Below are positions 1 to 7,713 of a stretch of DNA of 9,345 nucleotides, one piece after another. Source of the DNA: Armatimonadota bacterium (GTDB taxonomy: Bacteria; Armatimonadota; Zipacnadia; Zipacnadales; UBA11051); the NCBI GenBank assembly GCA_030612305.1, contig JAUWOG010000057.1, positions 1-9,345 on the forward strand, written 5' to 3'. Both the position numbers and the translations under genes were made by a program. Every line of letters begins with the position of its first letter. Position 1 is the first letter of the stretch. The notes beneath the pieces are model-generated. The model worked only from the letters and a program-made list of their open reading frames with translations. It searched no databases and had not been told where the DNA came from.

Positions 1-3000
1 CCAGGTCATGTTGACGACGCGGCCGCGGTTGGCCGCAGTGACATGACCGGGGCGGAGTTCGAAGACGGGCTTGCCGGAGGGAGGCGGCGCTTTGTCAGGC
101 TTGATGCTGAGGCCGACGAGGCCGATATAGCATTTCTCACCCGCCGGACTCTCGATGACCTCGACGCGCAGGACGTGTTTGCCGGCGTCCAGTTGATGTC
201 GCCCGATGGGCGCCCGCTTGTTGATCGCACTCGGGGCGTTGTGCTCGATGTCGTCTCCGACGCGCTTTCCGTCAATGTAGAGCCTCACATTTCCTCGGTC
301 CACATAATCCACGAAATCCACGAAGAAGTCGCCTGCCGTGTCCTCGGCGAGTTCAAACGGCATGTCCATCCACGAGCCGATTTCCGTTGCCCGCAGCAGC
401 TTGATGCCGATGCTGTCGAGTGAGGCCAGCTTGTCCGACCCGGCGGGCTGACTCGTGCACTCGGCAGCCAGCGCCCGTATGCCAATCCATCCCTCGGGTA
501 CGGAGAGGCCGCCTATGCCTGCGATGCGCATGGCGTTGAGCTTCGAGTCCCAGGCGCCACCCAGCGGCCCCCACTCCGTCACGACTTCGATATTCTCGCT
601 GTCCGTGCGGAAGGTCAGGTCGTCGGGGATGAGCGCGTACTTCCCGACGCGCTGGGTCAGGTAGCGGCGCCAGTTGCAGTAGGCGGCAGCCGGCACTTCA
701 CCGACAGCCGCTGCGGTCCCGCCGGTGACATCGCTATGCAGGAGCGCCGCGTTCATGGCCACCGGCGGCTCGACCATTCCGTCGGCGCTGGGGAGTACCT
801 GGTTGTGGTAGCCCTTGAGGAGGGTGTAGCCATTGATGCGCAGGTCGAGAATGCCGAAGGTGTGATACGGATTGCGCGACGCCCCGTTGTAACCGTCGAG
901 GAGAATGAAGTCGCCGGCGGCATCAATCCTATTGCGGTAGCTGCCGAAGAGGAAGGAATGCTCCAGGGGAATGCCGCTGCCACGGCGGCCCCAGAGCGGC
1001 TCAGGGACCGGGAGGATGCTCCACTTGCCCGCCATGTCCACCGGCAGTTCGGGTTGGAGATTCTCGTCGGGCCAGAAGGACTGTCCGAGGCGGAATACAT
1101 CGGTGTCCACGCCGGTGCGCTGCCGGTAATGCAGCCAGCGGCCGTCGCCGGTGACATAGGCGGCCTTGTTGAGGAAGCCCATGGAGGCGGAGTTGAGCGC
1201 CGAGTCATTGCTGGCGCCGGAGGGGAGGATTTCCTGGCCGCTAAGCAGGATATCAAGGACACCGTTCTCCAGTGGGATGCGGTCGCCGGTGAGCACGAGG
1301 TAGGTGAAGATCGGCGCAATGCCGGTGCTGTACCAGAAGAGGTTGTCGCTCTCACCGTACACCCAGGCATGTTCGTGGAGGCAGGCAAAATGCAACGCTC
1401 CCGCCCTCACGCACTGATCCCAGATGGGATCGGGGTAATACTTCTGGAAGTAGCGCCCGAGGCAGTAGAGCGAAATGGCCGTCCATTGTCCGTGCCGGGA
1501 TCCTACACAGGACGGAACGCCATTGAGCCGGTAGGCGCCGGCATTGTACCCGCTGCCTCGCTTGGGGTGTTCAAGCTGCAGGGAGAAGGCGTTGGCAACG
1601 CGCAAGCGTTCCTCATCAGTGAATACGGGGCTTTCCTCGATGAGGTCCCAGAAGAGGATCATCATGTGGGCGTTGTAGTGGTATGGCCCGGACAGTGGCG
1701 CATCCTTATTCTCGAACCGCTCCCCATCAATCGCCGATAGTTCCTTGTGTGCCTGGGCATCCGGGAAGGCGAGGCGGATGACCTCGCGGGCGTGGTGCTC
1801 GTTGCCGGTCATGTAGTACATCGCCATCTGTTTGCTAATGCTGTTCCAGCCGAAGTATCCCACTGAGCGGTAGCCCTTTGACGCCTCCCAGGTTTTCATT
1901 TCCTTCACATCGGTGGGAGGGGTGATGTCGTCGCCGAGCTCTATCTCCATGAGGCGGCCGCCGGAGAGTTCGCCCTTGGCAGCCTTGGCGGCGCGCAGCT
2001 TCCGGACAAGCACCCCGGCGGCTGCTTCGACGCCGGCGGTATCGCTGCCCCCGGCGAAGATGACATTGCGGCCGTCGCCGAAGGGATCGTGGAGTGTGCG
2101 GACTACGGAGCCGTTCGGCCCCGGATATCTCAAATCAAGCAGCGTGTAGTAGAGATCGTAGAGCGCACTGATAGTTTTGTTGGTCGAGCGGTTGCCGAGG
2201 ACGATGAGGTTGCCCTGGATGGGGACGGCGGCCTCAGGGGAGTCATCGCTGACAATCGGCACAGTGATGCCGCTGAGTTCGAGAATGCCCTTCTGGATGG
2301 CCTTGGCCGGCTGGTCATAGATGCCGGATGCGGGTGCGACGATCACTGCAGTAATCTGGCCGCCCTTGACCAGGTCTGTCGTCAGGCAAAGGTCCTTGAG
2401 CTTGTCGTACTGGGGACTAATTAGCTCCGGAGGCGGAGGTGGGGGCGGCGGCGGCGGCTCAACACCAGATACGAGTTTCACATTATCCACCATCACTTTC
2501 GGTGTGGGCCCGGCATGGGAATAGAGGTATATGCGGATGCTGCTGGTGTCCGGCGGCGCGGCCCTGGTGACGGAGAATTCCTTGAACTTCCCCACCGGCG
2601 CGCTGCTGAAAGTCACCTGGCCGAACTCGTTGGAAGGCGAGAAGCGCATCTGGAGATGGGAGCCGGAGGCAGACCCCACCTCCATCGCTTGCACCATCAC
2701 AGTGGCCCGATAGACCATGTCCGGTGCGGGCTTGACGGGGATGTCCTGAGAGACGCCGATTTCGGCGGCGGGATCGCCGTCATGGATGAGCAGAGTCTTG
2801 CCATCATCCACGCCCCCCGCGACTACTTTCAGTTGCAGGTCTTTGCCCTTCCCGGCATAGAGGCTCCAGCCGTTCGGAACGCCGGCATCATTCGCGCCCT
2901 CTTCGAAGGAAGGGTTCTGCATCGGTATCTCGACGATTTCCGCATCGGCCGCTGTCGAGCAAGTCAGCAGTATCACACTCATTAGTGCCACTACCGGCAC

Positions 3001-3024
3001 AACGAATCCAGTTCTCCGGGTCAT
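1..3024 (-). CDS. Exported heparinase II/III-like protein with N-terminal carbohydrate-binding-like domain (3' end beyond window)
   Basis: The frame is open for 1008 codons from ATG at 3024 down to base 1, with no stop, so the C-terminus lies outside the window. Residues 1-28 form a signal peptide (TRR, hydrophobic core, Ala-Asp-Ala before the likely cut). Residues ~30-187 look like a CBM4/9-type jelly roll (NPSFEEG at the start, MVDNVKL at the end). Ten prolines follow (190-199), then a GH67N-like alpha/beta domain (~203-365), a helical toroid (~380-690), a heparinase II/III-like beta-sandwich (~700-850) and another beta-sandwich (~868-975, with LDAGKHVLRVEV). The last three-part core, from GH67N-like to beta-sandwich, matches the plus-strand lyase at 3894-7673. 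The lyase's HGHAD motif is replaced here by NPYHTFG (His721), so lyase activity is doubtful. The Shine-Dalgarno is weak (GGGG about 10 bases upstream), and no other in-frame ATG lies close upstream. The protein is probably extracytoplasmic and binds or processes polysaccharide; its substrate is unknown. Confidence 0.85.
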   Translation of the reverse strand, partial: MTRRTGFVVPVVALMSVILLTCSTAADAEIVEIPMQNPSFEEGANDAGVPNGWSLYAGKGKDLQLKVVAGGVDDGKTLLIHDGDPAAEIGVSQDIPVKPAPDMVYRATVMVQAMEVGSASGSHLQMRFSPSNEFGQVTFSSAPVGKFKEFSVTRAAPPDTSSIRIYLYSHAGPTPKVMVDNVKLVSGVEPPPPPPPPPPELISPQYDKLKDLCLTTDLVKGGQITAVIVAPASGIYDQPAKAIQKGILELSGITVPIVSDDSPEAAVPIQGNLIVLGNRSTNKTISALYDLYYTLLDLRYPGPNGSVVRTLHDPFGDGRNVIFAGGSDTAGVEAAAGVLVRKLRAAKAAKGELSGGRLMEIELGDDITPPTDVKEMKTWEASKGYRSVGYFGWNSISKQMAMYYMTGNEHHAREVIRLAFPDAQAHKELSAIDGERFENKDAPLSGPYHYNAHMMILFWDLIEESPVFTDEERLRVANAFSLQLEHPKRGSGYNAGAYRLNGVPSCVGSRHGQWTAISLYCLGRYFQKYYPDPIWDQCVRAGALHFACLHEHAWVYGESDNLFWYSTGIAPIFTYLVLTGDRIPLENGVLDILLSGQEILPSGASNDSALNSASMGFLNKAAYVTGDGRWLHYRQRTGVDTDVFRLGQSFWPDENLQPELPVDMAGKWSILPVPEPLWGRRGSGIPLEHSFLFGSYRNRIDAAGDFILLDGYNGASRNPYHTFGILDLRINGYTLLKGYHNQVLPSADGMVEPPVAMNAALLHSDVTGGTAAAVGEVPAAAYCNWRRYLTQRVGKYALIPDDLTFRTDSENIEVVTEWGPLGGAWDSKLNAMRIAGIGGLSVPEGWIGIRALAAECTSQPAGSDKLASLDSIGIKLLRATEIGSWMDMPFELAEDTAGDFFVDFVDYVDRGNVRLYIDGKRVGDDIEHNAPSAINKRAPIGRHQLDAGKHVLRVEVIESPAGEKCYIGLVGLSIKPDKAPPPSGKPVFELRPGHVTAANRGRVVNMTW
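2425..2460 (-). other. Ten-proline linker coding segment
   Basis: Ten consecutive proline codons (residues 190-199), flanked by Glu on both sides, separate the N-terminal carbohydrate-binding-like domain from the GH67N-like domain. The codons mix CCG, CCC, CCA and CCT. Such runs are typical stiff interdomain linkers in exported bacterial polysaccharide enzymes. On the plus strand the tract reads as a G-rich GGC/GGA/GGT run. Confidence 0.8.
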
Positions 3025-3283
3025 TGTTCTGCTACCCCGCTTTCTATTGCAAGGGATTGGAGCGTACGGTTCCGGCTCCTCGCGATGAGCACGTGTCACA
3101 CCTACTACTTCATAATTCGCGCCGAAGGTCGTTTGTCCTTCCTGAACTAATGCTGCGAGCCCGACTGGGGAGAATTCGCATGGGTTAGAGAGGAGAAGAG
3201 TCACGGGTGGCGAAATGGAGACAGGAACTTCGTGCCTGGCACGGAGGTGCAGTTGTCGGAGGCGACTTGGGAGATGCGACTTG
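3025..3283. other. Divergent intergenic region
   Basis: This 259-bp gap separates the minus-strand exported protein from the plus-strand receiver gene and should hold promoters for both directions. I could not pick out a convincing -35/-10 pair with normal spacing on either strand. It contains a CACGTG palindrome at about 3090-3095 and the inverted repeat listed separately. An ATG at 3215 opens an in-frame extension of the receiver gene, but the added residues are Cys/Arg-rich and unlike a receiver N-terminus, so I treat this stretch as non-coding. Confidence 0.6.
3231..3243. repeat. Short inverted repeat upstream of the receiver gene
   Basis: CGTGCC and GGCACG are perfect 6-base arms around a single T, 40 bases before the receiver start codon. 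It could be an operator half-site pair or a small 5' leader hairpin. A 13-base palindrome can arise by chance in GC-rich DNA, so the functional call is weak. Confidence 0.25.
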
Positions 3284-3706
3284 ATGAACAGCAACGATGG
3301 GGTGGCAAAGAAGGTCCTGATAGTTGACGATGACCCGGACGTGGTCATCGGAGCCCGTGCGCTACTCGAGCTTGACGGGTATCTCGTCAGACAGCCTGCC
3401 AACGGACACGCAGCGTTGGACAAAATGATGACGGAAACGCCGGACCTCGTCATCCTTGATGTGATGATGCCGCGAATGGACGGCTGGGTAACGCTGGACC
3501 GGATGCGGTCCGATGAGAGGCTCGGGGACATCCCGGTGCTGATGCTGACGATCCTCGACGAGCCGCACAACTTCGGTGAGGGGCTGCGCCTGGGATGCAT
3601 CTGGTACTTTCGCAAGCCGATTATTGACTATGACGGCTTCAGGCTTCTGGTGCGCAGTATCATCGAGGGTGCGGCATCGCCTCCGCTGCCACCACCGGAG
3701 GAGTGA
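3284..3706 (+). CDS. Stand-alone response-regulator receiver domain protein (CheY-like)
   Basis: A 140-residue protein made of one receiver domain and no DNA-binding or enzymatic output. All the receiver landmarks are visible: the acidic cluster VDDDPD, the phospho-acceptor Asp in LVILDVMMPRMDGW, the conserved Thr in LMLTILDE and the conserved Lys in YFRKPI. Family knowledge says such proteins take phosphate from a histidine kinase and signal by protein-protein contact. The ATG at 3284 is chosen because the receiver fold begins a few residues later and GGGAG lies about 10 bases upstream; the longer start at 3215 adds an implausible Cys/Arg-rich tail. The C-terminus is short and proline-rich (PPLPPPEE). 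No cognate kinase is in the window. The gene lies 187 bases before the lyase on the same strand with no clear terminator between, so co-transcription is possible. Confidence 0.9.
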   Translation: MNSNDGVAKKVLIVDDDPDVVIGARALLELDGYLVRQPANGHAALDKMMTETPDLVILDVMMPRMDGWVTLDRMRSDERLGDIPVLMLTILDEPHNFGEGLRLGCIWYFRKPIIDYDGFRLLVRSIIEGAASPPLPPPEE

Positions 3707-3893
3707 GTGCTGAGGCGCCGATTGATACCTCGCCCGGGCGCGGAGCGAATCCGGGTGCTGATCTGGTATGCCGGTATGTGACCACAAGCCTCGTGTAATC
3801 CCCCGGAAATCAGCGACCAGTGAATGTCGTTGCGTGCAAGAGAGCGAGAGATGCGCACTGCAATTCGGGTCATGTCACGGTGAGGAGATGAGT
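3707..3893. other. Gap between receiver gene and lyase gene
   Basis: I see no gene in these 187 bases. They include a perfect 10-base palindrome, CGCCCGGGCG (3731-3740), but no following T-run, so it is not a convincing intrinsic terminator. The lyase could be read through from the receiver gene or have its own promoter here; I could not identify a clear one. The frame of the lyase stays open upstream to an ATG at 3768, but that segment (Cys, His and Arg rich) precedes the signal peptide and is unlikely to be translated. Confidence 0.5.
3882..3887 (+). promoter_or_regulatory. Ribosome binding site deciding the lyase start
   Basis: GAGGAG sits 6 bases before the ATG at 3894, an ideal spacing. 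It directly abuts the in-frame ATG at 3888, which would be too close. This favours 3894 as the start; the two options differ by only two residues (Met-Ser). Confidence 0.65.
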
Positions 3894-6800
3894 ATGTTGA
3901 AGCCGAGGATTATGGTAGCCGTCGCGAGTATGTTGCTGATATGTGCGGCCGCACAGGGCGCTGAGAGCGGACCTGTGCCGCGTGGACGTCCCATCATGAG
4001 CGAAATCGTGCTGGTGAGGAATGGTGAGGCGACCGCAGCCATCGCCGTGCCTGACGAGGGAGTGGAACGCCAACAGGCAGCCCGCATTCAGGAGGCAATC
4101 AGGGCTGCGACCGGTGCCGAGCTTCCCATCATCAGCGACAGGGCGGCGGCGGCTCGCATCGGCGAGCGGAACCTCGTCGTCATCGGGAATCTGATGAGCA
4201 ACGAGGTGGCGGAGCGACTGTATCGCAACTACTACGTGGCCTCAGACGCAGTGCAGCCGGGAGCAGGCAACTATGAACTGCGCACGGTCCACGATCCGGA
4301 GGCGCTCGGCATCGGCGTCGTGTTTTGCGGCGGCAGCGATGCGGCCGGCATCGAGGCGAGTGTCGAGCGGCTGCTGGCGCACATCAAGCCCGGTTCGGAC
4401 CTGGCTCTGCCTCATCTTGTCGAGATGCAGGTGGACAAGCTGCCCGCTCCGCTTACGGACGAGCAACTGGCGGCCAAGCTCGCCGAGGCCAAGCCGCCCT
4501 ATGTTGCCTGTGAGTTGATCGTGAGTCAGGGATTGAACTACTACCGCAGCGGCAACGCCGAGTATCTCAAAGCCTGCAAGGCGGCGGTGCCGACACTGCT
4601 GCCGGCGCTGAAGGATGAGACGTACCTGTCGAACCTGAATACGATCGCGTACCTGGGGCCGATCTGGGACCAGATCGAGGAGGCGCGGATTTTCAGCGAT
4701 GATGATGGCGCGGCGGTGCGTGGGTTCCTGCTGGGCTGCATGGAAATCAGCCCGCGACTGTGCAAGCTGGAGGCCCCCAGAGACCGGCCGATGCACTGGC
4801 ACTTTGCGGAGATGGCCGGGAATCTGGCGAGTCTGTATCTGCACCGTTTCTCGCCGGGCTTGCCACGTGCCGAAGAGACCGTCCGACGTGTCAGGCACTT
4901 CTATGAGATGCAGTCGCATTTCTGGAAGCCAGCGAATGAGGCGAACGGCTATCAGACCAGCGGTGCGGCGGAAATCGTCATCTGGTGCCTGACCAACGGT
5001 GACTTCCGCTACATGGAGCGTGGCAATTTCGCTAAGCAGTGCGACTATCTGATGACCGCCATCATCTCCAACGTCCCATACAATACCTGCTTCGGCGATT
5101 CCGGCGGCAACCTGGGACCCAAGGTGGCAAACCTGCTCCGCGTAGGTGCGTGGTACTACCGGGATGGGCGCTATCAGTGGTTCAATGACTTCGCGCGCTG
5201 GGGCGGCCTGGACTGGAACCTCTACCACAGCTACAGCACCAATGTGCCGCCGGTCGAGCCGACGGACATCTACGGCATCACAGTGGTACCGGCGGAGGAA
5301 TGGTGCTACCGGGCCGGTGCGGACAAGCCCGGCGCGCCGCCACGTGAGCGCGCTTATGACAAAGTGGTCTTCCGGTCACGGCTGGACCGGGAAGCAGATT
5401 ACCTGCTGCGCGACGGGCTGGCAGGCTTCAACCACGGCCATGCGGATGCCAACCAGATCATCAACTACACCGACAAGGGCCTCTGGGCTATGAACACCGG
5501 CGGCTATATGGTCAAGCAGTTGCAGGAGCACAATATGGTGGTTGTGTTCCACAACGGGGAAGGGGGGATCTATAGTGTCCCGACGCTGGCGGACCTGGAA
5601 CTGTGCGCGGACCTGCGCAGTGTCGGCGCAGTGCGCAGCACGCTGCATGAGTACAACGGAGTTGACTGGGCGCGCAATATCCTGTGGGCAAAGGGCCGCT
5701 ACTTCCTGGTCATAGATGAGGTTACGGCGGTGGAGCCGGGGGAGTACGTGCTGCAGGGCTGGTGGAAGCTGTACGCCAGGCCCGCTGCTCTCAAGGAGCG
5801 GATCGTCACCAGCGGCGGCGACAAGGCGAAGGTCCATCTGACCGGCCTCGATTCATCGGCAATAGCTCAGAGGGTGTCACTGCATAAGCACGACCAGCTT
5901 CAGGGAAGCTACACGGCCTCGCTGGAACCGGGAGATGGGCGCGTGTTCATGAACCTGCTGCAAACTACGCGGGCCCCGCATGACGAAGCCTTCGCAGCGC
6001 GCCGGTTCGCCGAGACGGCAGCCGTCGTGCGAGGTCCTGATGGGGCCGTGGAGCTGTTGGGCAGTCGCCCGCTGGATGGGGGAGATGCCCTGGCGATAGC
6101 GGGTCAGCTCTATACAATCGGGCCGGACGGCTTCAGTCTCGTCTCAGGGAATTACTTGCGCTGTGGAGCGCAGCTTCTCAGTGGCGACCGGGACATGACC
6201 ATTGACTGTGACCTGAAGCGCGGGAGAGCTACTGTGGAGCTCGATGCGCCGAGCCGAGTGACACTCGCGGCCGGACAGCAGGCGCCTGTGCGCATAGATG
6301 GCCGCAGGTGCAAGGATGTGCAATGGGCTGACGCTCTCTTCACCGTGACCCTACCGGCCGGCCGGCACCGGCTGCAATTCCCGCCACTGGATGAGCAGCG
6401 CCTGGCGATGGTCAGCCGGTGCCTGCAGGAGGCGTGGTCAGCAGGCGAGGTGCCCGTACCGAAAGCGCCTCAGCTCGATACGAATGCCCCGCAGATGAGC
6501 CAGGTCTGGGCCTGGGAGGCGCCAAATGAGCAGGCGGCCAAGGCGCGGCTGCTGCACCTGGCGGATGTCAACGGCGATGGGCGGAAGGAACTGCTGGTGG
6601 GCGGGGAGGACAACTACCTCCGCTGCTTCGATGATGATGGCAAGGTGCTGTGGGAGTTTGACGCCGGGACACACGTCCGCGCAGTCTGCGCCGGTGACGT
6701 GATCGGCGATGGTGCGACTGAACTGGTTGTGGGCACCGGTTACGGCAAGCCCGGCGGCGACATCGTCATTCTGAATGGCACCGGTAAGGAAGTCGGCCGC

Positions 6801-7673
6801 ATCGAGTCGCCGACTTCGCCGGGGAACCCGAATGAGTCATGGGGGACAAGGCCGGGCGCTATCGAGGTCGTGGGTCTCATAGACGTTGATGGCGACGGGG
6901 CCAACGAGATCATCGCCGGATCGGCCAATTTCCACATGTACTGTCTGCGGCCCGATGGGGAGCAGGTCTGGGAGCGGCTCAACTATGCGCACACTCCCAA
7001 CAATCTACAGTTCCGCGACGTTGACGGCGACGGGACGCCGGAGATCGTCTGCTCGACCAACTACTGGGAGACGAATGTCTATGACCTCAGCGGCGAGCGG
7101 TTCTTCCGGGTGAAGAGCCCCGGCCCCGGCCTCGCAGTCGCCGACATTGACGGCGACGGGACAAATGAATTCGTCTGCGGCTCGTGCAAGGGGCCGATCT
7201 CGGTCACCAGCTATGACCCGGAACTTCAGTTCACCGACATGACCCATACGCTGCCGGGCATCTGGGCGCCCAAGACGGAGTGGTCGCTGGACACCGGAGC
7301 GGGGGTGGACGTGTTGCGTCTCGCGGACCTGACGGGCGACGGGACGACCAAGATCGTCGCCTGTTCGCGCAACAGCCTCCTCTATGTTCTCAATCCGGAC
7401 GGCACGGTTCACTGGACGCGGGGGCTGGGCGATTGTATTCGCGCCATGGAAGTGGCCGACCTCGATGGCGACGGGATGCCTGAAGTGCTGGCCGGGACTG
7501 ACGCCGGGCAGGTATTCGTCCTGTCCGCCGAAGGCACTATCATCGCTCAGGCGCGGGCTCCGGGGCTCGTCGAATTCGTCGCGGCCAAGGACCTGGATGG
7601 CGACGGTACGCTCGAGGTCATAGCCGTGACGGACGGCCCGACGTTGAGCGCCTACCGCTGGAAGGCTCATTGA
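3894..7673 (+). CDS. Exported heparinase II/III-like polysaccharide lyase with FG-GAP propeller
   Basis: A 1259-residue protein. A signal peptide covers about residues 1-23 (MLKPRI, then a hydrophobic core ending ICAAAQGAES). A GH67N-like alpha/beta domain follows (~32-165; NLVVIGN at 93, later RTVHDP and CGGSD), then a helical toroid (~190-490; His301, His303, Asn351 and Tyr353 are candidate active-site residues). The heparinase II/III beta-sandwich (~500-640) carries HGHAD at 514-518 and EHN with His546. After a linking region, eight Asp-rich calcium loops (DxDGDG type, residues 891-1238) form an FG-GAP/VCBS beta-propeller to the C-terminus. Enzymes with this core cleave uronic-acid polysaccharides by beta-elimination; the exact substrate cannot be read from sequence. 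The protein is probably periplasmic or secreted, and the propeller may bind glycan or the cell surface. It is a paralog of the divergent minus-strand gene. An in-frame start at 3888 is possible. Confidence 0.88.
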   Translation: MLKPRIMVAVASMLLICAAAQGAESGPVPRGRPIMSEIVLVRNGEATAAIAVPDEGVERQQAARIQEAIRAATGAELPIISDRAAAARIGERNLVVIGNLMSNEVAERLYRNYYVASDAVQPGAGNYELRTVHDPEALGIGVVFCGGSDAAGIEASVERLLAHIKPGSDLALPHLVEMQVDKLPAPLTDEQLAAKLAEAKPPYVACELIVSQGLNYYRSGNAEYLKACKAAVPTLLPALKDETYLSNLNTIAYLGPIWDQIEEARIFSDDDGAAVRGFLLGCMEISPRLCKLEAPRDRPMHWHFAEMAGNLASLYLHRFSPGLPRAEETVRRVRHFYEMQSHFWKPANEANGYQTSGAAEIVIWCLTNGDFRYMERGNFAKQCDYLMTAIISNVPYNTCFGDSGGNLGPKVANLLRVGAWYYRDGRYQWFNDFARWGGLDWNLYHSYSTNVPPVEPTDIYGITVVPAEEWCYRAGADKPGAPPRERAYDKVVFRSRLDREADYLLRDGLAGFNHGHADANQIINYTDKGLWAMNTGGYMVKQLQEHNMVVVFHNGEGGIYSVPTLADLELCADLRSVGAVRSTLHEYNGVDWARNILWAKGRYFLVIDEVTAVEPGEYVLQGWWKLYARPAALKERIVTSGGDKAKVHLTGLDSSAIAQRVSLHKHDQLQGSYTASLEPGDGRVFMNLLQTTRAPHDEAFAARRFAETAAVVRGPDGAVELLGSRPLDGGDALAIAGQLYTIGPDGFSLVSGNYLRCGAQLLSGDRDMTIDCDLKRGRATVELDAPSRVTLAAGQQAPVRIDGRRCKDVQWADALFTVTLPAGRHRLQFPPLDEQRLAMVSRCLQEAWSAGEVPVPKAPQLDTNAPQMSQVWAWEAPNEQAAKARLLHLADVNGDGRKELLVGGEDNYLRCFDDDGKVLWEFDAGTHVRAVCAGDVIGDGATELVVGTGYGKPGGDIVILNGTGKEVGRIESPTSPGNPNESWGTRPGAIEVVGLIDVDGDGANEIIAGSANFHMYCLRPDGEQVWERLNYAHTPNNLQFRDVDGDGTPEIVCSTNYWETNVYDLSGERFFRVKSPGPGLAVADIDGDGTNEFVCGSCKGPISVTSYDPELQFTDMTHTLPGIWAPKTEWSLDTGAGVDVLRLADLTGDGTTKIVACSRNSLLYVLNPDGTVHWTRGLGDCIRAMEVADLDGDGMPEVLAGTDAGQVFVLSAEGTIIAQARAPGLVEFVAAKDLDGDGTLEVIAVTDGPTLSAYRWKAH
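6564..7607 (+). repeat. Eight tandem FG-GAP calcium-loop repeats within the lyase gene
   Basis: Loops of the form D-x-[D/N]-G-D-G begin at residues 891, 935, 997, 1042, 1084, 1145, 1189 and 1233 of the lyase, spaced 42-62 residues apart. Each is followed by a hydrophobic strand of the type EIVxGS. Loop 2 (DVIGDG) and loop 6 (DLTGDG) lack the middle acidic residue. Similarity persists in the DNA, where most copies read GATGGCGACGG or GACGGCGACGG. The pattern fits one seven- or eight-bladed propeller. Confidence 0.85.
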
Positions 7674-7713
7674 ACCCCGGCGATGCGGATGATGGGAACA
7701 GGGCCCTCAGAAA

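Noticed and set aside
736..1740. A 334-codon open frame on the plus strand
   Set aside because: It lies opposite the long minus-strand exported protein. That frame gives recognisable domains and alignment to a paralog, while this translation shows no family motif and is an antisense product of GC-rich codon use.
2940..3024. Lipoprotein or Tat signal in the minus-strand protein
   Set aside because: The Cys at residue 22 is preceded by Leu-Leu-Thr, which does not fit a lipobox, and TRRTGF lacks the residue spacing of the twin-arginine motif. An ordinary Sec signal with cleavage after Ala28 fits better.
3215..3283. Longer N-terminus for the receiver protein
   Set aside because: The extra 23 residues are rich in Cys and Arg, unlike any receiver N-terminus, and the GAGGAG near 3190 is too far from the ATG at 3215 to serve it.
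3768..3893. Longer N-terminus for the lyase
   Set aside because: It would place about 42 residues rich in Cys and Arg ahead of a normal signal peptide, while a well-placed ribosome site supports 3894.
4242..5228. A 328-codon open frame on the minus strand
   Set aside because: It is antisense to the GH67N-like and toroid domains of the lyase, and its Arg/Gln/Val-rich translation resembles no family.
7005..7670. A 221-codon open frame on the minus strand
   Set aside because: It is antisense to the propeller; its recurring PVAVNV-type patterns are simply the reverse complement of the repeated DGDG loops.
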